This document shows, piece by piece, positions 1-13,044 of a stretch of 64,000 nt of DNA; the first letter of the stretch is position 1, and each line of letters begins with the position of its first letter. This DNA comes from Owenia fusiformis (lineage: Eukaryota; Annelida; Polychaeta; Sabellida; Oweniidae), in contig CAIIXF020000001.1 in the NCBI GenBank assembly GCA_903813345.2, positions 22,835,915-22,899,914 of the forward strand, read 5' to 3'. Position numbers and translations under genes: made by a program. Under the pieces are notes generated by a model. That model was not told the origin of the DNA. It made no database searches and saw nothing but the letters and a program-made list of their open reading frames with translations.

Positions 1-163
1 AATTTTGGATTATATTCTGGATTAACAGTTAAGGATAGTACAAGTTAAAGAGAACGTTGACAGATAGAAACAAAGTAGTTAGAAAAACGTCAACTTTGGA
101 GTACAAACTTTCTGACGTTTACAAATAAACAAAAACAACTTGATATATTACAAAGTTAACACG

Positions 164-218
164 ATGGAGTTTAATACAGCAAAACTGCTCATGTTGGTGA
201 CATTGGCATATTACGCAG
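164..218 (+). CDS. Signal-peptide first exon, probably exon 1 of the 44.5-50.7 kb gene
   Basis: An ATG at 164 in a good initiation context (cacgATGG) opens 18 codons plus one base. The peptide MEFNTAKLLMLVTLAYYA has a charged start and a hydrophobic core, which is a plausible secretory signal with cleavage after YYA. A strong donor (GTAAGG) follows GCA-G, leaving phase 1. The next recognisable + strand coding exon is at 44485. Its phase fits exactly if the second AG of a tandem acceptor is used, giving a mature N-terminus GTPPCWKC. That would make an intron of about 44.3 kb. Joining the two is inference: phase agreement alone has a one-in-three chance, and a skipped intermediate exon or a different gene is possible. 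Confidence 0.5.
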
Positions 219-3200
219 GTAAGGGTGACATTTGAGTTTAATCAACATCTTATAATGTTAATGTTAGGTATCCATTATTTAAGTAAAATCACCTGTGGCT
301 ATGTACTAATGAATACTAAGTATGCAAACCTTTTTAGAAATGACAGTTTACCGTTGTATACTGTCACGGAATAAGAAATATGTCGAAACAATATCGGGAT
401 ATTTGCATGATATTTGCATGATCGAGAAGTATTTTATTTTTGCTGAAGAAACTTTGACATTTGTAGTGTTTTTAATCTTTTAATGAAAAAAATGAGAATG
501 CGGACTACAAAAGGGGTTATGATTAAGTCATTCCATCCTTTTATCGTTCCCCAACCTTTTAGAGGTATATGTCAGAGATCTCATTTTTTCTACGATAGAC
601 TTTAAATCTTTGTCTATGGTATATCTTTGTGTTGGGTTTGGCAGAAGGGAGTGAGAGAAGGGGCGAGGAAAGGGCGTCGAGAAGGGCGTGGGAGAAGGAC
701 GCCAAGGTTACAGAAGAGTTTGATGCAAGTCTAGCAAAGGACGAGCAATGTAAGGCTGCATATGATCTTTTTCTCACGACTAATGATGCGACTATAAAAT
801 CTAGTTCTCATCGTGTATCCTATTGAGCTTTGCCATCGAGGGACACAAGAGATGGTTTCCTTGAGCTGTAATTTTATATATGATTAATTAATCCCATGTA
901 AAACAGAGGCATTTTACATTAGGTGAGGTATTCTATTTCAAATTGATAAAATGATATGCGGATTACACCGGCTTAGCAATAGTGTGGCCAGAAAATAGTG
1001 TTATTGTGCAGAAGATATGCTAGCTTTGTGGCAGATATTGACAGGCGAGCTTTAATTAAAACCACCGTCTGAAGAAATCTTCGGCATAGGGTCTGATAAG
1101 TACGTGAAGATATAGAAACATTTCCTAGTTTCATCAATAATAGATAGCCACTCGGGAAGGGAGTATAACATGTTAATTATAAGTGAACGTTGTGTATCAA
1201 ACATAGTTTTTCTTTTCAGCACGACTTCATAATCTCTCATCTCCCTTTTCATATTTGCTCTTACCTGATCCCAAAAAGTGTCAATGAGATTGATAAATTT
1301 TGTAAATTCTTTGAAATATTTTTACTGGTTTGTCATGCCTGCAGCTGAACGTTGATCAGAGTATTTAATAGGTTTCAAGCAATGTTGGTCAATCATCAAT
1401 ATTGGTTTTCGTTTACGCTAAACACATCTCGGGACATTGTTTTAGTTTTGATTTGATTACAATTCTGACTTGTGGCAACACAAGCCCAAACTTCTTACGC
1501 ATTGGCATTGTTTCAGGCAAAGATAAGCTCTCCTAATATTGCTAGAAACGGCTAGGTCGTTAGGAATGTGTCTGTCAGAAAAGATCTCCAATCCAATATT
1601 TTGACATAGTTGATGGGACAGTGACAGGTCTCTCAGTAGTAAGTAAATCAAAACAAATTGTGAACATAGCAAATGTTGCTCTCGTTGGCTCTGTTGATGT
1701 ATATTGTTCTCAGATGTAAACTGAAGGTGGAAGCTTTGATGTGTCTGGACAGTGGATACTAGTATCCTGTAGAATACCTCTTTCATTCTTTGTAAGAGAG
1801 CTTTAACAATAATTTCTACAAGAGTCTTGACCCTTGGGTATCTGAAGCCGCCAAAAGCACAAATAAATTTTCTACTTCGGGTATGATAACAGAGTTTATA
1901 CTAAGTTATATTAAAAAGGATTAGCCGAGCCTTTTTATTTCTAATATGATAATTTACTGCTTTTCAATATTACATTCATTAAATTTATCTGCCGGGAACT
2001 AATGTCCTGGGTCTGGTAAGGTCATCGGGACCGTCTCCCCATAACTGCCAGAACTATCAAAATTAAAGATAACACATAGTTTAATGCATTCCTAATCTTG
2101 ATAGCATGATAACCTTCAACATCATAAAGAAAGCGTGCTGTTTCCTCCCATCCTTTGGAAATTAGGCGATAAATACCTATCTGAAATACTTTCAGAGATT
2201 GGCTCTTTGTAATTGCGTGGTGATAATTTGTGTGATCGGACCACATGAAAGTAGCACACTTTCATCATGGAATCTACTATTTTTACAGATGGTCTAATTG
2301 GTGTTCTGAAAAACCCAGAAGTAACATATAATCAGCTAACTGGAAACATGCAACTTCCCCATGGTGTTCCTAATTATCAATCAAACAAAATTTCTTCTTA
2401 ACTTCTCGGAGATTCATTTAGAATTTCCGCTATTCACAATATCTTGACCTTTTGTGACACAGAAATTTTCTACGATATTCTGGAACAGTTGATTTGCTTA
2501 TGCTGCCAAATTTTTGCTTTCGTGTTAGTAGTCCAAAACTCATCAAATGGTCAGTTGTTTAATTTGTTGTAGTCAAATTAACCAAATGTTGATTTCTGTG
2601 TGAGGTACCCCGCCGGGGGACTGCATGGTCACGTCATATCCCAGAGAGCAGTTCATCAAGTGGCCACCAGCAATGTCCACAAGAGACAAGTTGACCACAG
2701 ACTACACTAGCACGCTATATCTTGATAAATAATTAATTACTACAATTCGCTTAAAAGAAAAACACAATTTGCAACTTAAGTTCTGTATGTCGGCATAATG
2801 GAATAATTAGGTTTTTGTTTTCTTCACCATTATTATCTTTAAATGTTTCATTATCAGTTACACCTTGCGTGATACCTTGAAGTGGAGAGTTATCTTGAAA
2901 TGTTTCGGTAATTAGTAAAAACAAGTAGCCTTTTTGTGGAGACAAGTATCTTGTCAGTTTCACCAGCTTTAATCTTTGGTCTGTTTTGTCAGGTTCTTCA
3001 TCAACAGTTTACTTCAGTTAAATCGTTAACGCTCTGTCTTTACTGTCTGACCCCCTCCCATCTTATTTCCTCTGGCGAATATACAATTAGTTCGGGAATT
3101 TATGTAATAGGTGCAACGTGACTTTTCAAAGGGAGTGAGAGCTCAGTAAATATTATATATTAGGCCTATGTCATCTTTTCTCAGCAGTGTTTTGCATTTT

Positions 3201-4303
3201 GGTTTGTTTAACTTTATTAAATCCCAAGCATTAAAAATGGACCCTACAAGCTTGTCAAATATGATGCGAAACAAATTGGAAGGGGAATTTGCGGCAAATA
3301 CGTTCCAGTTTATTTAATATGAGAAAAAGTGATTATGTAACGTTTCATGGCAGAAATCGATGATAATTCGTACAACTTACAACACAATGTTAAAATACAG
3401 AATAACGTATGAGTAGATGCATAGTAGAGTATTTGATACAATCATTCAGGGAAATCAAAAACATTGACATATAAAACAATAATAGTAGAAATTGGAATTA
3501 GAATTCAGAGACAATACTCGATATCCGATTATTTATTCCCTAAAAGCGCAACGTTCATCACTATTCTGACTGGGCTGGTCGTTAATGACAAGTCAAATCC
3601 AATCTACCACAGACATAAATCAACGGAGCCTGAAGTCCAATTATTATGGAATCAAAATGGCATTTTCTCAATCAACCCTCATCACACGAGCATCTCTGTT
3701 TTCCTGAATCACCTTCGTTTGCTCCCAGACATCATTCATAGCTCCTTCGTTCCTAACCTTGGATTCAACCCCGCGTTTGGGGAATTTAAGGGGAACCCCA
3801 CCAGTGTTATTGTGTACGCATCGAGTGTCAGAGCAAAGTAATTAGATAAAGCTCTCTTTTAAGCAACATTATTTAACCATTCGAAGGGATTTCGTCTACA
3901 AATTGCCCAGAAAACGTTAATATCAGATTTTCAAAATAGCATTTCTTATATAATCATTCATGATATTTCAATAGCCTTATACTCCCTGACCGGTGGCAGG
4001 TGACGGGCTCAGTAAAAACTCATTGTGTTTCTTCAATCATTTCTGTACTATTCAAAACCATATTGTTGAAGTTATAATGAAATTTTCCACCCGAGATGTA
4101 ATAACAGTGGTCAGGGTCCATAAATTCAAAATGGTTTATTTAATAGATCCAAGTGACCGATAACTTGCTAGACATGATCATAATGATCATTCATGATTGT
4201 CTAGATAAACGGAACACGGCACACACGAATATAACCACCGTTTCCAAAAGTTTTAATTTTGCTACTTAAAAGAGAGCTTCGTCTACACTTACTGTACTAG
4301 GCT
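219..4303. other. Putative start of the giant intron 1; no supported gene
   Basis: I see no confident exon here. Two minus-strand open stretches (1457-1786 and 2022-2246) have faint death-fold-like wording (WEETARFL; NDLAVSSNIRRAYLCLKQ), but no convincing splice structure joins them. A 125-codon + strand open frame at 3464-3841 matches no family I know and is probably chance or old transposon sequence. An inverted pair of a 15-bp motif (3849 and 4265) may mark a small transposon. Confidence 0.5.
3849..4279. mobile_element. Possible MITE with AAGCTCTCTTTTAAG terminal inverted repeats
   Basis: AAGCTCTCTTTTAAG at 3849-3863 is mirrored exactly by CTTAAAAGAGAGCTT at 4265-4279, giving a 431-bp unit with a perfect 15-bp inverted repeat. 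The same motif occurs singly at 7396-7410 and in diverged form at 20056 and 20182, so it belongs to a dispersed family. No coding capacity is seen inside and no clear target duplication flanks it. Confidence 0.45.
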
Positions 4304-4632
4304 CACTGGCGGATTAGGGGGGGGGGCCTGGGGGCCCGGGCCCCCCCCCCTTGGGTGGGCCCAGAAAAAAAAAATTGGCCCCAAAAAAATTTTGGGCCAA
4401 AAAAGGCCTTAAGGCCCCAAAAAAACGGCCTTTTTGGTCATTACTGGGCCTTTTAAGGCCTTATTTTTTAAATTCAGGCCAAATTTTGAAGAAAATGGGC
4501 CTCAAAATTCCAAAATGTTGGCCCACTTTTGCGTTTTAAGGGCCCAAAATTTTTTTCCGCGCAAGCGCAGACTTTTTATTCTCTGACCTGAAATTTGCCC
4601 CCCCCCCTTGTTGGTTCCCAGATCCGCCCCTG
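4304..4632. mobile_element. hAT-like non-autonomous element (MITE) of GGCC/poly-A composition
   Basis: The left end CACTGGCGGAT and the right end ATCCGCCCCTG are inverted copies (CAGGGGCGGAT type ends are common in hAT elements). AGGCTC is present on both sides (4299-4304 and 4633-4638), as expected of a target duplication, although hAT duplications are usually 8 bp. The interior has long G and C runs and alternating GGCC islands with A or T runs, quite unlike its surroundings. No protein is encoded; the 62-codon open frame within it is low-complexity. Confidence 0.6.
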
Positions 4633-4639
4633 AGGCTCC

Positions 4640-7600
4640 ATTGCTCAAGGTAAAAGATGACCAATCTGCAGATCTCAATCTGCGATAGCTCTAACAACAT
4701 TCACAGGGAGTATGACACAACGCGATGACACTCTGACATTAAACAGATGCCGCTTGAGCATCCCCGCTCAATGAATATCAATTAAAAATTCATCTAGTGT
4801 GACATAGCGGAATAACAATCAGTTTAGGCAGCCGGGTCAATTCTCCGGGGGTATAATGTATTATCCCAGAACAAGTCTATATTGCTTGATAATGCAATAA
4901 GCACTGGTTTTGCATCTGCTTTAGGTAAACTGATTGACCTAAAATAACAGTTGATTTTACTCATAAGTGGTTCAATGAAGCGAGGGACCACCGATGAATC
5001 GCTAATGTATACAAACATGTATGCAATCAAATGTTATGTCATTTTAAATAAAAGGTATATTACTCATAATGTACCTGCGGACAACTGATGTTTTGAGTAA
5101 ACAAATGAGCAATTTACAAAACAATCTGTCAAGTTTTTTGCATCAATGCCGTAACCCGTTCCTTCTCGGGTTAGAAAGAGAAAATAAGGAGAACGCCTTC
5201 TTAAAAAGGAACAACTTAAAGGAACAACCAGTCATCGACTTGTACATGTATTGATCCTGCAGTTTTCCCCTTGTGTGTTTATTGCTATTATAATGAAATC
5301 AAAAACTACACACAGATGTAATGTAAATAGATTACTAAGTAGTTTGTCGACTGATTGTTGGCATAGAGTATTGTGTCATAAAAGGTAAAAATGACATGAA
5401 TGCTGCCAGAGCTGTTGCTTAATATAATCACAATGTGTCGTAACTGAAGATTGGACGGATTGATTTGAATACAATTCAGGAGAAACTTCTGCCAAATACA
5501 ACGTTCGCTTCAATAACCAATATAAACAATAATTTGAAAATATCAATCACCCTGACAGCACTGACCAGAGAGATAATAGTGATTCAGATTTCTGGTTAAA
5601 TAGTCATATCCTATATTTTTATAAATTATGAAATTAAAATCAACATTATAATGTCATAGTTGAACTGAATGACATTAATGACCATTGAATAGTTATTAAA
5701 AATGCTGAAATATAGAATGCATTCGTAATTTCCTCTGGATATAACTTGCATGATATGATCTCGATCGATTTTGCAAGCTTTCAGATATCAGATATAAACA
5801 GATACGTTATTAAACAACAATTTTTTATGCTAATACAAAGTAGGGTTTGTGCTCATCTCCAATAAATCACACTCACGTACCCATTTGGTCATCTCTTATC
5901 AATGACAGGAATCAGGCACTAAACACAGTAATATTTTACTCGTAATGAGCTTTAATTAATAGGCTTCTCGCCGAGAGAGACACTTTTTATATCCAGCCTT
6001 TTTTAAAGGCGAAATTCAAAAAATCACTCCCTCGGTGTTGATTCCAAAGTGTCCCGAATGTTTAGAATGTAGATTGATAAATGGGAAGAGATTCCCACAA
6101 TCCCCTGACTTGTTTAAATGAACCAATCAGGTGTCTTCATTTTACGATTAAATTAATACTTTAGACTAGCGTGCATTGGGATTACTTAGGTTTCTCCAGT
6201 TTGATGACAGAACAGGTGAAATGACATTTAAAAAGAGCTATTCATTCTCCACTGTCGGCGCATCAAAAATGGTAATAAAGATAAACAGGTTGAAGAGCAT
6301 GATGTACTTGATAAACTAAACCATACTTGAAATATGTTTTTCAATATAATGTCATATTATATATATGGCAGGTAAAACAATATGGCGTGACAAATGTGAT
6401 GTCTTCTTTGAATCGTGTGTCAGTTTTGTGACTATCATCTTTAGAGTTGTTTAGTTGACATCGGCCGAACAGTGGCTGATCTTATCTCACAGCATGAACT
6501 GTCATCGCATTTTTGTAGTTTTTCTCGTTTTTCTAATGTTGCGCATCTGGATGACTTGTATATCTATCTACATGAATAACTATTAGACTGCATCCGGCTA
6601 GTCAAGCTATTCACTAACAGACGTACAATATTGGGCAGTGGTAGGTCCCCATCCCCCATGGCACATAATGTGATAGAAAATAAGGGCCGACATCCAGCGT
6701 TACAACATTGTCCATTTTCGCTATATACCATTTGCATCTCTAAAGAACATAGTTATGCTATCGTCATCCTTCAAGGATGGCTAGCGTCTGTACTTCGGGA
6801 TTTCATCTACATCACCTGTAAGACCCCAAAGCTAGTCTTGTGGGGAGATGTGTAGTTGGGGGGGGAGTACTGACGGATGCATAAGCTAACAAGGGGGCGG
6901 GGGCACATTCCAAAACATAAAAAATATCCACTAATTGTAGCTAGACTAGTGCAAAGCAAAATGATCCACATTTAAATTTATGAAATACAAGGATACAAGA
7001 CAAAGTATCAAAGGTCTGAGGCCTGATGCATCACGTCTGATGAAAGGCATTTAATGTAATTCTTTGATCTGCTTCTGGATACCATGTCTTGGTTGAGTTT
7101 CTACAAACGCAATAGTGAAACAGCACATGGTATGCAATAGAGTGAGAAACGATCAGATAAACGGTTCTCAATTAAGCTGTTTGATGCTAAGTGAGTCCAG
7201 CGGGAATTCTTTGAGATGATGAACCATGCAATATGAACATAATCTAAATCCAACACAACAAGTAGAGAGAGTTTTGGATTATCTATTGAATACTGAACAC
7301 ATGCAGAATTGATAATTTCTGAGTGTACGTGTAGGTTATTTTTATTTTGTACACCCTGATTGTCTACCTTGAACATAGGGGCTAGCTAGAAGATGAAGCT
7401 CTCTTTTAAGATAGTTTGAAATCTGAAAGATGTGATGAGTGTTAGAATGTTTCTTCTCAAAGTTAGTGGTATATATTCATGGGTTTTGAAAGGAACTGGC
7501 CTGATTTAGAGGCTGGTATCCTAAGATCCTGCGACAGCTCCATCATTTAAAACAAATGCGTGTTAGAACTCAATTTTTTCTGAAATTCTTGATTCTTTAG

Positions 7601-10600
7601 TTAATTTCGAAAAATCAAGACTTAATTTGTAAGGCCTCTTGTGACCATCGGGCATTATTTCCTCTCTATCATTTGTGTCTGCAGTCATCAACAAGAGTCC
7701 CTTGACTTTCATTATATGTCACTCGAATATTTTAATGAATAATGAACAGAACACACGAGTTCCAAATTTTTAGCTTGGTTGCCTACTTATGGTTCATATT
7801 TCACATTACTCTCTTTGATATATGCAGAGTTTCTGCTTTATTTAATTTGATCGCTTTTGACAGAATTTGCCTTATTAGATTCTTTGTTTATGGGTATATG
7901 GTCTTTCCATGCTCTGTTTTGAAGTCTGCCACTTCATTAGCTGTGAAATTCTTGCTTTGAGGGGTACCCAACTGGATGTTTTGCCCCCTTATGTGCTTTT
8001 TCAAATTTTAAATTGATCTAAAGATTCTGTTTTAAATTTCAAAACGTTCTCACATGCTGCTGATACAACGGTTGTACTGTTCTCTTTTTCAAAATTTAAT
8101 TAACTTAATAAGATTCTAGTGTCTGCTTGGACAAATGGTGGTGACTTTAACGAACATTTCGTGACTGCATTGATGATTGAACACGAAATGTGCATATGAT
8201 ACGTAGGGTGGAGACAAGGGTGTTACAGGGCCAATAGGTCATAGTGATAAAGACAATCAGTTTCTCATTAAGTTTTACTTGGTCAAATCAAGGAATCGAT
8301 AAAAGTTCATTGTTATAATTCTCCCGTGGACTCCTTCCACGATTGTATCTAAAATATTATTCTTTTGGGACTGGTGCTTTGGGTTATCTCCTGTGAAACA
8401 ATAGCATGTTAAATTATATCAGGGCAGTCATGTCTCACATTGCTCGTTAGCCCATCCATCCTTGAACGGTTCCGTCTTGGGACTTATTCGGAGAGTCATC
8501 CTGAATTCCCATTCCACTATGAATTTTACTTCAAAGCCTATCATATTGAGCCCATTGGCAATTAAATGATCGATAATGATTAATGAAGTTGGATTATGAC
8601 TTCCATTGTATCAAACGCCTTAGGAGAGTCTATTCTAAAGTATATACAAAAATATGATTTCGGAATCAAGAAACATATTATGTCAATTCTTGAATTTGAA
8701 ATTCGGAATATTAGTCGCCTATTACTTCATTTATACCAGCAGAGCCAAATAGCTATCAATCGAATAATCCCTTCTCTAAACATACTTTGGGGTTTGAGGT
8801 TTCATTGGAGTTTACCCAAAGCATTCCGCTGATCAAATGTAATAACTAATTCGTATGTACACACATTGTACTGTAACAGTGAAGGGCTTTGGTATTACCA
8901 GCATTACGAATGGGTAACAAGCAGTCTGAAGCACTCTGCATTCTGTTATTCTTCAAGTCAATTAAAAGTTATTAGAGTTCTATTTCGGAGTTTCAATGGA
9001 TAAACATGCCCCCGGTGATTTTACACTTTGCTAAATAAACCCCATCATATTCTCCTTTGATACAATTCCCTTGATATGTTCCCCCATTAGAACCTGCCAA
9101 TTATTTCGGGCAAAGTTTATATGTTGTGCCACGAGATATTGCAGGACAGATGGGTGAACAATAGGCTTCAGGGGTCATAACATCACCCTTTTTATCTCAT
9201 TCCCCATTGTGATATTGACGGGCGTTCTACTTCAGCGACTACTGTAGGACGGTGGTGGCTCGATAATTGTCTCCTTGTCTTTCTATTACCTGATATATTA
9301 TTGTGGCATCAAACGAGAAAATTGCCATATTTTGATTTATTACCTTGTGGTGAACCAGCATAAGAGTAAATATTTTAAGTATCAGTTATGTTTTGATAAG
9401 CCTTTAAAAAGTTTTTTACTTCAATATAGTCGACTATTCAAGCTTATGTTGATATTTTGAATGGAAAATCTATTTTGTCAAAACACAATTTGAGTAAACT
9501 GAACAATCGTGTATACGTAGCACTACAATATTTGCTTTCTTCAAATATAATTAATTTTTGTTATATTTCTATCAGCCCATGTTGAAGCTTAAAGGTAAAT
9601 TCACGTTACTCCTAGAGTAGTATTTGTCCTAGGGTTTACGTTATTGTAACTATACAAAAATGAACAAATACGCTTTTTGTTCGTTGTATTCTAAAAGTAT
9701 AAATCTGTTTTCTTTTTCAAAGTATAATGATCTAAGTATGTCAGCATATTGACAGATCGTGAATGTTTAGAAACATTTTCAATGGTCAATTGAAACGATA
9801 TATTTCTCATTTATTGTCCCATCACAAACCACCATTAATGTAAATATATAGCTCTGTTTATTTCTCAATTAATAAGACCCAATCCCCGAGGAGTAATATA
9901 TTGTCCGATCTTAACAATGGCTATAGTCCCCCGGGAAATAACCCTTTCTCGAGAAACAATCCCTGACCATATGTGCAAGTAATGTGTACTTACTCAGTTA
10001 AGTCACTACAATAATGACATTTACAATACTGAAAATAGCCAAGGGATTAATTGATTGTGTTATGGAGTTATTCCCTTTAATTGCGGCACAATAATCGGAT
10101 TATGTAATCTCAATCGCAATCGGCTCTGCTTGGAAGCAACAATGGGTTAATAGACTCATGCAATGATGATCAATGGTTACGATGATTCGATAGACTGTTG
10201 CTCTGGTATAATTTGCCATTCAGTCGTAATAGCATCTAACTTAGCATGGTATTTGACAATAGGCTACATAATTATGTTACCATAATATTTATCTTTAATT
10301 CCACTTGAGTGGGCACTTGATTTGCATTTGATTTGAGCTGCATGTTCCTCCTCTATTGTCTTGCTCGTTGTCGCAGCTATATTCAAATCCGGGAAATGAT
10401 TCCATGGTATGGTTGGTCTAAAGCCTCCAAATTTCCAAATTCATGTGATGTCTAAACATCCAATTCGCAAATATCTACAATATGTAATGTATATTTGAGA
10501 TTCAATAGTTCATACTTCGAAGTCCGAACGTAGGACTCCAGTCATCATTAACTGTTCCTGGAAGATGGAAGGAACGGAGTTTATGATGTCCGGAGGAATT

Positions 10601-10755
10601 ATATGCTCGGGGGATGCAGCAGTCAACTAACTCGACATTAGCCCAAATCTGAAGATTGAACTTGTTCATTTTTATTTGTGCATTTCTTGAAATCTCATGA
10701 GTCTTATTACCGAGGAGCTTACGTTTCTGTATTATGTCATTCACAAATGGATTCT
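4640..10755. other. Non-coding stretch within the putative giant intron
   Basis: The sequence is AT-rich with no open frame longer than about 90 codons and none that I recognise. The only structure seen is a single copy of the 15-bp AAGCTCTCTTTTAAG motif at 7396-7410 and a GC-rich G-run patch near 6857-6903. Confidence 0.5.
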
Positions 10756-11304
10756 AAAATACTCAAGGGGCGAGGAGGAAAATTCTCAATAAATGGTGTA
10801 TAGTTGGTTTGGCAGTATTTTCGGTTAGGGGAGAGTCTTGGATGAAACTTCCACCTAGGTGATAGCTTCACAGAGTGGTAGGAAGTTCTTTTTTTTGAGG
10901 AGTTAGCCCCCCACCCCCCAAAAACACCCCACCCTGGGGAAAAAAATTGTTCACAGTAAATAACCTTAGATATTTTGATGTTTGTAAGTGACATACATAG
11001 ATATTATATATATGAATCATTTGCAGTATAATTGATGCTGATTGCTCCTAAGGAAATTGAATATTAGTACAAAGTGTGTACCCCAGGGGGCAAATTCGTG
11101 ACTCATTTTCTTACTATTTTGATCCTAACTTTTCAATTAGACACTGTAAGAGGTTGAAAAAATTCATGGGAAGTGCCCAATAGCAGGGTTAGTAAACCTG
11201 AAAGATGCAAAACCATTGAAAAGGTAGGAGCTGAGAAAAAAATTGTTGATTTTTCGAAAAAGTTTTTGACATTTTTGACAGTTGGATTTTGTGTATGACT
11301 ATAA

Positions 11305-11965
11305 CTGACCCCTATAGTTTCTAGATCCATCCCTCTATAATGATATTTATGGTTTTATAGTGTGAAACTACGATGTAAAACATAATTTAGATGGGTTTTA
11401 AGGAAGTTTAAGGTTTTAAACAAGTCCAAAATTTGAAAAATTGTAAATATAAGGTTTCAAATTTACATATTCCAGGTATAGCCATGGCTGACCCCTATAG
11501 TTTCTAGATCCATCCCTCTATGATGATATTTATGGTTTTGCCATGTGGAACTAATATGTAAAACACAATTTAGATGGGTTTTAAGAAAGTTTAAGGTTTT
11601 AAACAAGTCCAAAATTTGAAAAATTGTGAATATAAGGTTTTAAATTTACGAATTTCAGGTATAGCCACGGTTGACCCTTATGGTTTTTACATCCATACCT
11701 CTATGATTAAATATACAGTTTTAGAGTGTGGGACTAAGATTAAACATATCCAAAATGAATTTTAAGGAAGTTTAAGGTTTTAAACAAGTCAGAAATTTGA
11801 AAAATTGTAAATGTTAGGTTTCAAAATTTATGAATTTCAGGTATAGCCAAAGATGACCCTTATGGTTTTTACATCTATACCTCAGGGATGAAAGGTTTTA
11901 AACGAGTGCAAAATTTGAAAAATTGATCTCAAAATTGGTCTCAAATTCACATTATTCAGGTACAG
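11305..11965. repeat. Left-arm sub-terminal tandem repeats, about 180-bp unit
   Basis: The phrase beginning TGACCCCTATAGTTTCTAGA (or its diverged form) recurs near 11309, 11490, 11671 and 11852. Each copy is followed by the shared block GATGATATTTATGGTTTT and GTTTAAGGTTTTAAAC. Divergence grows inward from the transposon end. These are inverted relative to the right-arm array. Confidence 0.8.
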
Positions 11966-12107
11966 CCTTGAATGAGCCCTGATAATTGAAGGTTATGAGC
12001 ATAATAGTATCAACTATGATATCATAGCTTAGAGACCAGGTGTAGAATATATACCTGTTGCAGCAGTTAGTCTGCTGCATATAGATGGAGTGAAAAGTCG
12101 TGAACTA

Positions 12108-12604
12108 CAGTAAAATCTCTCTAATCTGAATGCAACCGGTATTTGGACCAACTAAAAGCATTCTAATTAGGAGTGTTTGAATTTTGAGGTTTTTACATCT
12201 ACAATACAAGTTCTGGATTTTGAAGAAATATGAATGCATTCTCAATGAAAAATATTAATAATACTGACCACATAAAAAGCTTAATAGCATTCCAAAATCC
12301 AATTCAAAAGTTTTGATATCAAAACAATTCAGTGTTAAACTGACAATATTTGTGCAATTTTGTAAGAAATATGTGATATTTGGTAAAAAAGAGTTCAAGT
12401 TAGACAGGTTAATTTTTCAAATATGAGTGTTCACTGTTCGAAGTAAGAGGTATTCAGATTTCAATTTTTAAACATAGGAGTCAATGGGAGGGAAAATTGG
12501 ACTGGGAAAAGTGTTCAGATTGGTTGGTGTTCAGATTAGTCAGGTGTTGGGATGATTGGTAGGTATTCACAATAGTCAGATGTTGGGATATACAGGTTTC
12601 ACTG
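12108..12604. mobile_element. Pogo/Tigger-like MITE nested in the large element
   Basis: It starts with TACAGTAAAATCTCTCTAAT and ends with ATACAGGTTTCACTG, so the termini CAGTAAAATCT and CAGTGAAACCT are inverted copies of the kind usual in pogo/Tigger elements. Inside are repeated phrases such as TTCAGATTAGTCAGGTGTTG. The left flank is TA; the right flank is ATA, so the TA duplication is only approximate. No ORF. Confidence 0.5.
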
Positions 12605-13044
12605 ATAATATATCATTTATACAAGATGATGAACTAGAACTACTGTACTAGGTGCATTTGATAATTTTTACCAGAATGTTAATACTATGTCATGAAAAGA
12701 AAGCATCCATGGCACTTTGCTTGTACAACTTGAAAATCAACAACACTAAGATTTGATAAAGGTGTCTACCAAATGAGTAATCCACATAAATTCAAATACA
12801 AGCACTTGGCATGCTATTCCCTATGATCCTATTTATAGATTTTTAGTCAATGTTATTGATCAGCTTATTGGTTTAATTACTTTCTCTAGAATCTAAAATT
12901 GACCTTGGGTTTATGAGAGTAGTAAATTGGAATGCAGTTATATGGAGTATTGAATAAACTATGATCTTATATGGATACAAACAGTTCGTTTGACAATGAT
13001 CATCTATCTTATCTGTAAAATCAGAACTTAAAAAGGGGTTTGAA

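Noticed and set aside
3464-3841. 125-codon + strand open frame as a gene.
   Set aside because: It starts without a good context, matches nothing I recognise, and has no partner exon; left as an unassigned open stretch.
4351-4539. A 62-codon Lys/Pro/Leu-rich open frame.
   Set aside because: It is low-complexity translation of the GGCC/poly-A interior of the hAT-like MITE.
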